DNA of 18,733 nt from Candidatus Electronema nielsenii (GCA_026122915.1 JAGIXO010000025.1:1-18733), one strand, 5' to 3'. Shown: positions 1 to 6,980, counted from the stretch's first letter. Notes: generated by a model not told the origin, from the sequence alone. Program-made: numbers and translations.

Positions 1-3
1 CAT
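1..3 (-). other. Possible start codon of the next gene downstream of mqnB (cut by window edge)
   Basis: On the minus strand the mqnB stop codon is followed by three bases and then ATG, which occupies the first three bases of the window. A gene starting there would be co-transcribed with mqnB. In futalosine-pathway operons the neighbour is often another mqn gene, but nothing of its coding sequence is visible, so its identity is unknown. Confidence 0.35.
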
Positions 4-6
4 CCT

Positions 7-663
7 TCAGCCCGTCAGGAGAAATTCTGTCACCGCAGCAGCTGTTTGACCCGCCCGCAGACAGGCTTCTCGCAAACGCCAGTTTTTTCTATCCCGTTCT
101 CCAGCTCTATTGCTGATGCAGCGCAGCTCCACGCAGGGTAGATGGAAAGCCTCGCAGACCATAGCCACCGCCGCGCCTTCCATGTTTTCGCACAAGCCCT
201 GATATTGACGGCCTATCTGCTGCGCTCTTTCCGTCGTGCCGCTTGAACTGCTCACGGTTACAAAATTCCCTTGCAGGCAGATAATTCCAATGTGCCGCAG
301 AGCCTGTGCCGCTGCTTTGCGCAATCTATCATCTAAAATAAAGCTGTCCCTGACCGCCAAGCCCCGTTCCGCAAAACGTTCGATCCGTTCTGGCAGACAG
401 ATGCCGAGATCGCCCAAAATTTCCTGTTTAGCTATGCAGATATCTAAGAGCTGGGCTGGACTGTCAGGATAGGCTCCGGCAATACCGAAATTGACCACCG
501 CGCCGATCTGTCCGCTGTACTGGTGGAGCATGGAGGTCAGTGACAAAGCGGTTTCCACTGGCCCAATGCCGGTGATCAGCCGCAGAACGCAGGCGGCAGC
601 ACCTCTATCTGCACCAAAAGCCTGCATTTCCAAGTCTGTTGCCGCTGCAATCAGGATTGTCAT
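7..663 (-). CDS. mqnB: Futalosine hydrolase (menaquinone biosynthesis)
   Basis: A cytoplasmic enzyme of the alternative (futalosine) menaquinone pathway; it splits futalosine into hypoxanthine and dehypoxanthine futalosine. The 218-aa protein is a single nucleoside phosphorylase/hydrolase-fold domain of normal family length. Visible motifs are NFGIAGAY (residues 58-65), ENMEGAA (159-165, with the Met-Glu pair that contacts the nucleoside ribose in this superfamily) and SNRAGERDRKNW (184-195). The last motif is characteristic of MqnB and separates it from MTA/SAH nucleosidases. It starts with ATG. Its 5' end faces the divergent exported protein across 132 bp, and a second gene seems to begin 3 nt after its stop. 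This implies menaquinone as the respiratory quinone, which fits the cytochrome b at 5069-5692. Confidence 0.9.
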   Translation of the reverse strand: MTILIAAATDLEMQAFGADRGAAACVLRLITGIGPVETALSLTSMLHQYSGQIGAVVNFGIAGAYPDSPAQLLDICIAKQEILGDLGICLPERIERFAERGLAVRDSFILDDRLRKAAAQALRHIGIICLQGNFVTVSSSSGTTERAQQIGRQYQGLCENMEGAAVAMVCEAFHLPCVELRCISNRAGERDRKNWRLREACLRAGQTAAAVTEFLLTG

Positions 664-718
664 CAGACCGCTTCCTGTGGTCTCAAAGAATGAACTATGC
701 GCCCCGTCTTCCTACGGG

Positions 719-724
719 TATAAT
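719..724 (+). promoter_or_regulatory. Candidate -10 box (TATAAT) in the divergent spacer
   Basis: An exact TATAAT lies 71 nt before the start of the exported Ig-like protein, inside the 132-bp spacer shared with mqnB. No good -35 box sits at 16-18 nt upstream. A short inverted repeat (AGACC at 665-669, GGTCT at 679-683) and a small hairpin (CCCGT/ACGGG around 703-718) lie close upstream. The reverse complement is also A/T-rich enough to serve mqnB, so the direction is uncertain. Confidence 0.3.
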
Positions 725-795
725 AATACAATCGGAACCTTTCTGTGTCCTGCATTTCAGCCGGAGCAGCAATTTCATTACGATGGAGGCAGATT

Positions 796-2163
796 ATGAT
801 CTTTTCTCGCATCATCAGAGCAGACAGAAGCAGGGCGCAATTTGAGCGCAGCCTGTTCATGTGTATAGTGTTTTTTCTTTCTTTATTCATCGCGGTAGGC
901 AGTGCCTCAGCCGGATACGGCCCTGAGATGCGTCGGATTCAAGAAGGCGGTGGCACGTGGGGAGCGATTCTCGAAATGTCCGCTAAGGTCAGAGGGCCAT
1001 CTGTCCGTTTCACCATCCGCAAGAAGGACGGCTTATTTTTCAATACAGAAAGCAACATCTCAATCCGAACCGGGAGCTACAACGGCACGTCAGTTGCCTC
1101 TGACATTGTGCCATTAGGCAATAGTTCGGTGAATCTAACCGTGCGGTTAGACAACCGTAGTCCGGCGCAGAGCTATTACGCGTATCTCTTCAACAGCTAC
1201 GGTCATGCTTGGGTCGGCCCGCTGAAGATCGACGGCTACGAAGAAAATTCAGAGTTGTCATCTTTTGATGATGAAACTACTTCTATCAGCGGCGGAGAAA
1301 ACTTGGGACAACCTCGTATTGCCAACCGCCCGCAACCAGTTCGGCTCAATAATCAAGTCCGCATTCATGTGACCGCTGGTTCTTCCCGCTATGATGGCGG
1401 ATTAGTGCAGGTGCAGTGTATTGCAGAGGATTCGGATCGCACCCGGAGCAATCCTTATACTTCTGGCTGGATTCGGGAAGGTGCAACTGTTACGGTGCCT
1501 TTCCGCTTTTATGCGACCGGGGACAAAATTATTTCCTGTGTTACGCGGGATGGCTGCTGCGCGAGCGCGTGGGTCAACCGGAGCATACGAGTGGAGCAGA
1601 ACAACAGGGAACCAAATTCACCCAAAATTAGCTTTGGTCCGGCAGCTGCGACAGTAAACGTTCCGACATATGTCCACGTGCTGCCCGGCTCTGATCCTGA
1701 TGGTGATCAGATCAAGGTAGAATGCAAGGCCGAGGATTCTGATAGAACTTCGTTCCGGCCTGTTAGCTCCGGTTGGCTCAGTCAGCCGCGTGAGGTGGAT
1801 ACCGTTTTTACTTTTGCTGCCATCGGGAGCAAAATTATTTCCTGCGTCACCGTTGATCGCAAAGGCGCAATCAGCGTTCCAGCAGAGCGGGCAATCGAAG
1901 TTGATGAGCAGAGCAGCAGAATAGAAGGCAAGAGGAGTCGCACAGAAACCAACATCAATATCTCGGTTGTAACTGACGCGGACGGCAAATCAGACAGCAA
2001 GGTCAGCGTACAGAGCAGCAGAAGTGAGGATTGCGCTCCCTTCTGTAGCGAGAACGGCGAAATCACCTACGACAAGCCGTATCTCCCGGAATACAGACCC
2101 GCTTATCCGTCTGATCCAAGTGACGGCGACTACGTTCTGCCTGAATCTGTGCCTGACCTATAA
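796..2163 (+). CDS. Exported protein with two Ig-like repeats, function unknown
   Basis: I do not recognise a named family. The start at 796 is chosen because GGAGG (785-789) sits 6 nt before this ATG; an upstream in-frame ATG at 745 has no such site. The 455-aa product begins with a basic stretch, a hydrophobic core (about residues 20-36) and an Ala-x-Ala end near residue 39, a good Sec signal peptide. Residues 40-150 form a first beta-rich region. Two homologous repeats follow, about 175-267 and 276-371, each with a VxCxAEDSDRT strand and a GxKIISCVTxD strand. The cysteine pairs C208/C248 and C310/C350 look like Ig-type disulfides. Residues 372-455 are polar, acidic and proline-rich with no second membrane anchor, so a periplasmic or surface location is likely. 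It is a single-gene unit closed by a strong terminator. A structural or adhesive role is only a guess. Confidence 0.8.
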   Translation: MIFSRIIRADRSRAQFERSLFMCIVFFLSLFIAVGSASAGYGPEMRRIQEGGGTWGAILEMSAKVRGPSVRFTIRKKDGLFFNTESNISIRTGSYNGTSVASDIVPLGNSSVNLTVRLDNRSPAQSYYAYLFNSYGHAWVGPLKIDGYEENSELSSFDDETTSISGGENLGQPRIANRPQPVRLNNQVRIHVTAGSSRYDGGLVQVQCIAEDSDRTRSNPYTSGWIREGATVTVPFRFYATGDKIISCVTRDGCCASAWVNRSIRVEQNNREPNSPKISFGPAAATVNVPTYVHVLPGSDPDGDQIKVECKAEDSDRTSFRPVSSGWLSQPREVDTVFTFAAIGSKIISCVTVDRKGAISVPAERAIEVDEQSSRIEGKRSRTETNINISVVTDADGKSDSKVSVQSSRSEDCAPFCSENGEITYDKPYLPEYRPAYPSDPSDGDYVLPESVPDL

Positions 2164-2176
2164 GCAGCAATCTTCT

Positions 2177-2215
2177 CAGCTGCCGGATAAGCTCCGGCAG
2201 CTGCCTTTTCTTTTT
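2177..2215 (+). terminator. Rho-independent terminator after the Ig-like protein gene
   Basis: A perfect 10-bp stem (CAGCTGCCGG at 2177-2186, CCGGCAGCTG at 2194-2203), extendable by one A-T pair, has a 5-7-nt loop. It is followed by a T-rich run (TTTTCTTTTT). It begins 13 nt after the stop codon. It ends only about 20 nt before the queA start, so queA probably needs its own promoter or read-through. Confidence 0.85.
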
Positions 2216-2234
2216 CCAAATATTTGCCAGTATC

Positions 2235-3323
2235 ATGCCGGACAACATCCCGGAGGACTTCCGTCTCTCCTCTTACGATTATTTTCTCCCAGAACACCTC
2301 ATCGCCCAGCAACCTGCTAATCAGCGTGAACAATCGCGGCTCTTGGTGCTGGATTGTACAAAAGGCCAGATCAGACATAGCCGTTTTGCGGCGGTTGGCG
2401 AGCTGCTGCGACCCGGCGACCTGTTAGTGCTAAACAACACTAAAGTTTTTCCGGCCCGACTGTTTGGCGTAAAGGACACCGGCGGCAAGGCCGAGCTGTT
2501 GCTGCTGCATTTTCCAGAAACCAGCAGCAAAGCAGGTGAGGCAGCGGCCTTGGCCTTGGTCAGAAGTTCAAAGCGTCCGCAGCGAGGTAGTTTGATTCAC
2601 TTTGCTGAGGAGCTACAAGCGCGAGTTGAAGAAATTCTGCCGGATGGCAAGGTACGTATCACTCTGTTGTATCCAGAATCAGCTAACTTGGAACAACTGC
2701 TGGAGCAGCACGGCCAGCTGCCTCTGCCGCCCTATATCAGAAGGCCGGAGGGTAACAGCACAGCTGACTCGTTGCGTTATCAGACTGAATACGCCCGCCA
2801 TATCGGCTCAGTGGCCGCACCCACGGCTGGACTACATTTCAGCCGCAACTTACTGGATGAGCTGGAAGAAAAGGGGATTCAACAGACCGCTGTCACCCTG
2901 CATGTTGGCTACGGCACCTTTGCCCCTGTACGCAGCAGCGATATCCGCGCGCATCAAATTCACAAGGAATTTGTCCGTGTTCCTGCTGAAACTGCTGAGG
3001 CCGTTAATGCTACGCGGGCGGCGGGCGGCAGAATCTGGGCTGTGGGTACCACCACCGCCCGCACCTTGGAGTTTGCGGCGGATGAAACAGGACGAATTAC
3101 ACCAACCGAGGGCCTCTGCGGATTGTATCTCTATCCGGGCTGCCGCTTTAAAGCCGTTGATAATTTGATCACCAACTTTCACCTGCCCCAGTCCTCGCTG
3201 CTTTTTCTCGTTTCAGCATTGGTGGGACGCACGCGGATTCTTGCCGCTTATGCTGAGGCCGTGGCGCAGGGCTATCGTTTTTTCAGCTACGGTGACGCAA
3301 TGGCGATCATCACCAAACCATAG
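2235..3323 (+). CDS. queA: S-adenosylmethionine:tRNA ribosyltransferase-isomerase
   Basis: Transfers and rearranges the ribosyl part of SAM onto preQ1-modified tRNA to give epoxyqueuosine, the penultimate step of queuosine synthesis. The 362-aa length is normal. Family landmarks run from end to end: the N-terminal SSYDYFLPEHLIAQ (12-25), LVLNNTKVFPARL, the LHVGYGTFAPVR segment, AVGTTTARTLE, and the C-terminal TNFHLPQSSLLFLVSALVGR. The ATG at 2235 fits the family N-terminus, but I see no Shine-Dalgarno sequence before it; the upstream bases are the tail of a terminator and an A/T-rich stretch, so translation may be weak or leaderless. Its stop faces the stop of the PilZ gene with only 3 bp between them. 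Confidence 0.96.
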   Translation: MPDNIPEDFRLSSYDYFLPEHLIAQQPANQREQSRLLVLDCTKGQIRHSRFAAVGELLRPGDLLVLNNTKVFPARLFGVKDTGGKAELLLLHFPETSSKAGEAAALALVRSSKRPQRGSLIHFAEELQARVEEILPDGKVRITLLYPESANLEQLLEQHGQLPLPPYIRRPEGNSTADSLRYQTEYARHIGSVAAPTAGLHFSRNLLDELEEKGIQQTAVTLHVGYGTFAPVRSSDIRAHQIHKEFVRVPAETAEAVNATRAAGGRIWAVGTTTARTLEFAADETGRITPTEGLCGLYLYPGCRFKAVDNLITNFHLPQSSLLFLVSALVGRTRILAAYAEAVAQGYRFFSYGDAMAIITKP

Positions 3324-3326
3324 CCC

Positions 3327-3785
3327 TTATTCTTCCTCCAGCACATTAAAGGCGACATCTCGGCAAAATTCGGTACCCAGCAACAACGGATCATCAGCCT
3401 GATAAAGCAACGCGGTCTGGAGGAAAAGAAAGCTGTCGTATTCCATTTTGGTGAATTCTATAGCCATGCTCTCGCCGTTGACCCAAACCGCCACGCCTTT
3501 AGCTTGAAAATTCACCGGCGGGCCAGAAATACCAGCCTCTCGCATAGCTATTTTACAGACATCGCCAACTTTTTGCTCAAACTGTCCCTTGACGCAAAGG
3601 CCGCCAAGGCTGAGATTGGAGACAATCTGCTGCTCATAGTTCCGTTCCCCGAAATCCAGTTGCACACTCTGGTTAAAATTCACCCGGGTAAATCGACGAA
3701 TGCCTGTATTCACGATGCCTGCCGTCTGCTGAAGAGATAAGAAAAAACGTGCGTAAATTTTACAATATCCGCTTCCACTCTTCAA
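3327..3785 (-). CDS. PilZ-domain protein, probable c-di-GMP receptor
   Basis: PilZ domains bind cyclic di-GMP and pass the signal to motility, polysaccharide or other outputs. The protein shows both binding motifs: RxxxR (R30 and R34 in RRFTRVNF) and N/DxSxxG (N57, S59, G62 in NLSLGG), followed by the usual beta-barrel strands, and a C-terminal helix ending in Glu residues. It is 152 aa from the TTG at 3785, whose TTGA overlaps the bioA stop, so coupling to bioA is likely. A GTG at 3713 would give a 128-aa protein that still contains the whole PilZ domain, so the true start is uncertain. There is no output domain, so it must act through an unidentified partner. Confidence 0.8.
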   Translation of the reverse strand: MKSGSGYCKIYARFFLSLQQTAGIVNTGIRRFTRVNFNQSVQLDFGERNYEQQIVSNLSLGGLCVKGQFEQKVGDVCKIAMREAGISGPPVNFQAKGVAVWVNGESMAIEFTKMEYDSFLFLQTALLYQADDPLLLGTEFCRDVAFNVLEEE

Positions 3786-5062
3786 TAAGAACCAGCGGTG
3801 AGAACAGCGGCGCGGGTCAGCTCAGTCAAATCGTCCGCACTGATGATGTACGGTGGCATGAGGTAAATCAGCCGACCAAAGGGTCGAATCCACACGCCTT
3901 GCTCGACAAAAAACTTTTGTAACGCGGCCATATTCACCGACTGCTGCATCTCGATCACGCCAATAGCCCCCAGTACCCGCACCTCCGCGACCTGCTTGCA
4001 CCATCGGGCGGCTTCTAACTCCTGCCGTAGCTGTCGCTCAATGGCCGCAATTTTCTCCTGCCAATTGCTTTGCAGAAGCAGCTTGATCGAAGCCACCGCC
4101 ACCGCGCAGGCCAGCGGATTGCCCATAAAAGTGGGGCCGTGCATAAACAGGCCCGGCTCATTTTGAGAGAGAGTACGAGCCACGTGGTCGATGCAAAGGG
4201 TGGCAGCAAGAGTCATGTAGCCACCAGTCAGTGCCTTGCCGAGACAGAGAATGTCCGGGCTGATTCCGGCGTGTTCCGCAGCAAATAATTTACCCGTGCG
4301 ACCAAAGCCAGTGGCGATTTCATCAAAGATCAACAGGACATCGAAGTGATCACAGAGCTGGCGCAGCTCGCGCAGATACTGGGGATGATAAAACCACATT
4401 CCCCCAGCACCTTGAACGATTGGCTCAATGATCACCGCTGCAATTTCCTCGTGATGTTCAGTCAGCAGCACGGCTACTTCTGCGATGTCCTCTATCTGCC
4501 AGTCAGCACCGAAGCGACAGTGCGGACGCGGGGCGAAAAATTGCTGGGGCAAGACATGAGCAAACAGACTGTGCATCCCGGTGATTGGGTCGCAGACGGA
4601 CATGGCGTGCAAGGTGTCGCCGTGATAACCACCGCGTACAGTGAGAAAACGGCACTTTTTCGGCAACCTTCTTGCCTGCTGATATTGCAACGCCATTTTC
4701 AGAGCAACTTCAACGGCCACTGAGCCAGAATCACAGAGAAAGACTTTATTTAAACCAACAGGAGTCAATTCGACCAGCAGACGGCACAGTTCTATTGCTG
4801 GTTCGTGAGTCAAACCACCAAACATCACATGGGCCATTTTCTCCGCTTGGACGCAGAGAGCTGCGTTCAACACCGGGTGATTATAACCGTGAATAGCCGC
4901 CCACCAAGAGGACATGCCATCGATCAGCTCGCGACCATCACAAAGCCGGATACGCACCCCGTTAGCGGATTCTACCGGATACACCGGCAGCGGCTCGGTC
5001 ATCGAGGTGTAGGGATGCCAGATGTGCTGCTGGTCAAAATCTGTGAGGTCGCGTGCAAGCAC
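3782..5062 (-). CDS. bioA: Adenosylmethionine-8-amino-7-oxononanoate aminotransferase
   Basis: A PLP-dependent class III aminotransferase that makes 7,8-diaminopelargonate in biotin synthesis, normally with SAM as amino donor. The 426-aa length is standard. Visible features are HIWHPYTSM near the N-terminus (13-21), the substrate-pocket SSWWAAIHGYNHP (51-63), CDSGSVAVEVALKMA (110-124), RGGYHGDT (143-150), the PLP-contacting Asp in IFDEIATGFGRTG (D247) and the Schiff-base Lys in LGKALTGG (K276). The GPTFMGNPLACA segment follows. The start is GTG at 5062, 6 nt after the sdhC-like stop; no in-frame ATG gives a better N-terminus. No other bio gene is visible here. Confidence 0.95.
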   Translation of the reverse strand: MLARDLTDFDQQHIWHPYTSMTEPLPVYPVESANGVRIRLCDGRELIDGMSSWWAAIHGYNHPVLNAALCVQAEKMAHVMFGGLTHEPAIELCRLLVELTPVGLNKVFLCDSGSVAVEVALKMALQYQQARRLPKKCRFLTVRGGYHGDTLHAMSVCDPITGMHSLFAHVLPQQFFAPRPHCRFGADWQIEDIAEVAVLLTEHHEEIAAVIIEPIVQGAGGMWFYHPQYLRELRQLCDHFDVLLIFDEIATGFGRTGKLFAAEHAGISPDILCLGKALTGGYMTLAATLCIDHVARTLSQNEPGLFMHGPTFMGNPLACAVAVASIKLLLQSNWQEKIAAIERQLRQELEAARWCKQVAEVRVLGAIGVIEMQQSVNMAALQKFFVEQGVWIRPFGRLIYLMPPYIISADDLTELTRAAVLTAGSY

Positions 5063-5068
5063 AGATCA

Positions 5069-5692
5069 CTATCTTCTAAAAGAAAACAGGACACCAATGA
5101 AAAGACTACTCACTAAGATAACTACTAAATACGTGCATATTTTGATTAAACCATTATATCTGGGATGATTAATTCCAAATGTCTGCGTCAGTGACCAAAA
5201 TCCGTGGCTGATATGCAAGGATAAAGCTGCTATCCCGACGGCATAAAGTACAGCCAACAAGGGATCAGTAAGTGTTTGACTGATTCTGTCTGCCAGCGGC
5301 ACAGCCTGATCAGCAAAATGCACTGTGCCAAGATGCAGAAAAAGAAATGCCAGCACGGTAGCTCCGGTAGCGGGCATGGTGCATGCAATCCAAACAGCAG
5401 ACTTGCTAACTGCGTATCTGTGACCTTGAGCCTTTCGGTTACTCAGAAACAGACTGACACCAGTGACGATATGCAGTGCAAAAATCGCCAGCAACAGCAA
5501 ACCCGCTGTTGGTAGAATTAGGCGAAATGAATGCAGGTGTTCAGCGTAAGCAGCGAATGCCTCACGGCCTTGAAAAATTAGGCTGTTTCCTGCCCCATGA
5601 ACTATCAGGAAACCACCGAGCAGTAGCCCGGTCAGAGCCATAATATATTTTCTGCCTAATGAGGAGGCAAAGACGCGGAACACGTGAGACAT
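5069..5692 (-). CDS. sdhC: Succinate dehydrogenase/fumarate reductase cytochrome b subunit (b558 family)
   Basis: The membrane anchor that binds heme b and passes electrons between the quinone pool and the flavoprotein/iron-sulfur subunits. The 207-aa protein has five hydrophobic segments (about 14-34, 57-82, 97-120, 143-165, 184-204). Histidines in or near the helices could ligate heme (H32, H74, H120, H160, H163). The layout, including the opening RVFASSLGRKYIMALTG, matches the single-chain cytochrome b558 anchors of Desulfobacterota, Bacteroidota and Bacillota. Oddly, no sdhA or sdhB lies beside it: bioA follows 6 nt downstream and a small membrane protein precedes it by 27 nt. The catalytic subunits must be encoded elsewhere, or this is a lone paralogue. 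Confidence 0.85.
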   Translation of the reverse strand: MSHVFRVFASSLGRKYIMALTGLLLGGFLIVHGAGNSLIFQGREAFAAYAEHLHSFRLILPTAGLLLLAIFALHIVTGVSLFLSNRKAQGHRYAVSKSAVWIACTMPATGATVLAFLFLHLGTVHFADQAVPLADRISQTLTDPLLAVLYAVGIAALSLHISHGFWSLTQTFGINHPRYNGLIKICTYLVVILVSSLFIGVLFSFRR

Positions 5693-5719
5693 ACTTTGAG
5701 TCGTGATTACGCAGGAGAT

Positions 5720-5995
5720 CTAATAGATCAGCAGATTTTGTGAATACAGATAACCAAATGCAGCCAGCGAACCAGCGATACCCAACAGCACGTCGTCCCA
5801 GCTCCAAAGTTTTTTGCTCCAGAGATCAAGTGCTTCTTTGGCCACATTCACCACAATGCCAGAGAGATAAAGCGGTGGCCAGTACACGCCCAACAGGGTG
5901 AGCGCAAAGCCCCAGAAAAAATGCGCTTGGAGATCAAAGCGAAAAATTCGCATCACGATCTCGCCCCAGTGCTCATACCGCTCCAGTAGGGTCAT
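5720..5995 (-). CDS. Small membrane protein of unknown function
   Basis: A 91-aa protein whose ATG lies one base after the stop of the full-length rpe frame, so it is almost certainly in the same operon. It has two predicted membrane segments (about 24-48 and 66-86). Conserved-looking polar residues lie between and before them: H25, K53-E54-D57 in AKEALDLW, and D67-D68 in WSWDDVLLG. A pattern of His, Lys-Glu-x-x-Asp and Asp between short helices is reminiscent of small VanZ-like and DUF2279-like proteins, but the likeness is too weak for a name. It is too short and too different from SdhC to be an obvious SdhD. Confidence 0.7.
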   Translation of the reverse strand: MTLLERYEHWGEIVMRIFRFDLQAHFFWGFALTLLGVYWPPLYLSGIVVNVAKEALDLWSKKLWSWDDVLLGIAGSLAAFGYLYSQNLLIY

Positions 5996-5996
5996 T

Positions 5997-6664
5997 TTAT
6001 TTAAAATTGGCTAATTCCTTCATCTCACGGATGACTGCTGCATAATCCGGTTGCCCGTAGATGGCTGAACCAGCAACAAAAATATTAGCCCCGGCCGCAG
6101 TCATTGCTTTGATCGTCTTAGGCTGATACCGCCGTCGATCTCAATGCCCGCAGCTGGGTTTACCTCGTCGAGCATGGTCCGCAATTTCCGGCACTTGCCC
6201 AGCGTCGATTCAATGAAGGACTGGCCGCCGAAACCGGGATTGACGCTCATTAGCATAACCAGATCAAGCTCTTCCAACACGTATTCCAAGGCCGAAAGCG
6301 GCGTGGCCGGATTCAGCACCGCGCCTGCCTTTTTGCCGAGACTGCGGATGTAATTCAGACTGCGGTGGAGATGAACGCACGCCTCAGCATGGACGGTAAT
6401 CCAGTCCGCTCCAGCTTCGGCGAAATCTTTAATGTACCTATCAGGTTCCGCAATCATCAAATGAACATCGAGTGGCAACGTAGTGATTTTTCGTACCGCT
6501 TTGACTACCAATGGGCCGATGGTGATATTCGGCACAAAATGGCCGTCCATCACGTCGATATGAATCACTTCAGCACCAGCGGCCTCAACCGCCCGGATTT
6601 CTTCACCGAGCCGAGAAAAATCGGCAGAGAGGATAGAAGGGGCAATCATCAATTTTTTCATCAT
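5997..6664 (-). CDS. rpe: Ribulose-phosphate 3-epimerase, frameshifted near the 3' end
   Basis: Interconverts ribulose 5-phosphate and xylulose 5-phosphate in the pentose phosphate pathway. The first frame (6664 to 6101) encodes 187 aa with strong RPE landmarks: IAPSILSADF, HIDVMDGHFVPN (metal/catalytic Asp), LDVHLMI, MSVNPGFGGQ and the catalytic-Asp motif EIDGGIS. Just after GGIS (6122) the frame runs into LRRSKQ and stops. In the -1 frame the expected tail continues at once, PKTIKAMTAAGANIFVAG then SAIY and on to a TAA at 5997-5999. One extra base would restore a normal protein of about 222 aa. The lost part carries the phosphate-binding GSAIY loop, so the 187-aa product should be inactive. 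No slippery heptamer is visible at the shift. A sequencing or assembly error, or a recent mutation, is likelier than programmed frameshifting. ATG starts occur at 6664 and 6661. Confidence 0.9.
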
Positions 6665-6742
6665 TTTTCAGCAAAAAAATGGCAGTGTATTGCTTTGAAA
6701 AGCACGTTGATAAACAGACTACGCAATCAACCTGTAAGGTAC

Positions 6743-6774
6743 CATGAACCTCTTGCTGATGGCAAGGTTTCATG
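6743..6774. repeat. Imperfect inverted repeat (hairpin) upstream of rpe
   Basis: CATGAA (6743-6748) pairs with TTCATG (6769-6774), and inside it CTTGC (6752-6756) pairs with GCAAG (6762-6766) around a TGATG loop. The two arms are joined by a short mismatch. It has no T-run on either side, so it does not look like a terminator; a protein-binding site or an RNA stem in the rpe leader is possible. Confidence 0.45.
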
Positions 6775-6809
6775 ACAGTGTTCAAGCTGTCCGTTTTGCA
6801 TAAAAAGAT

Positions 6810-6840
6810 ATCCCCCTGTCCAGTGAAGAGGCAGGGGGAT
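6810..6840 (-). terminator. Terminator-like GC-rich hairpin, leftward orientation
   Basis: A perfect 9-bp stem (ATCCCCCTG at 6810-6818, CAGGGGGAT at 6832-6840) has a 13-nt loop. Read on the minus strand it is followed almost directly by ATCTTTTTA, like an intrinsic terminator; on the plus strand no T-run follows. No minus-strand gene lies close to its right, so it may be an attenuator in the rpe leader or the end of a small RNA. Confidence 0.5.
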
Positions 6841-6856
6841 GATCAAAGGAGGATTT

Positions 6857-6943
6857 GTGGCTTATTTTTATGGTACGGCTTCCGCGCTGATAAGTCAATG
6901 GGTGGTGGATTTTTTAATGAGATTTATTCTCAAGTGCTATTAA
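6857..6943 (+). CDS. Possible 28-codon ORF with a strong ribosome-binding site
   Basis: AAAGGAGG (6845-6852), a near-perfect Shine-Dalgarno, is followed after 4 nt by GTG opening a 28-aa reading frame with a hydrophobic centre (ASALISQWVVDFLMRFIL). The 4-nt spacing is short. There is no homologue I recognise and the coding signal cannot be judged at this length. It could be a small membrane peptide, a leader peptide, or chance. Confidence 0.2.
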   Translation: MAYFYGTASALISQWVVDFLMRFILKCY

Positions 6944-6980
6944 TTTTTTACAATTTTAGGAGATGAGCCTTCTGAAGATT

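Noticed and set aside
2602..3168. 188-codon plus-strand ORF inside queA
   Set aside because: It lies wholly within queA in another frame; queA has family motifs along its full length and this frame has none.
4346..4723. 125-codon plus-strand ORF opposite bioA
   Set aside because: Antisense shadow of bioA with no recognisable domain or ribosome-binding site.
5720..5995. SdhD subunit beside the cytochrome b
   Set aside because: b558-type anchors are a single fused chain and need no SdhD; this protein has only two helices and no SdhD-like motif.
6111..6130. Programmed -1 frameshifting in rpe
   Set aside because: No X-XXY-YYZ slippery heptamer or clear downstream stem is visible at the shift point.
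6101..6664. A naturally short 187-aa epimerase
   Set aside because: The missing C-terminus, including the phosphate-binding loop, is present intact in the adjacent frame, so this is a frameshift rather than a short variant.
6772..6966. 64-codon plus-strand ORF in the rpe-pfkA spacer
   Set aside because: It reads through the GC-rich hairpin, has no ribosome-binding site before its start and no coherent protein features; the separate ORF at 6857 has a far better site.
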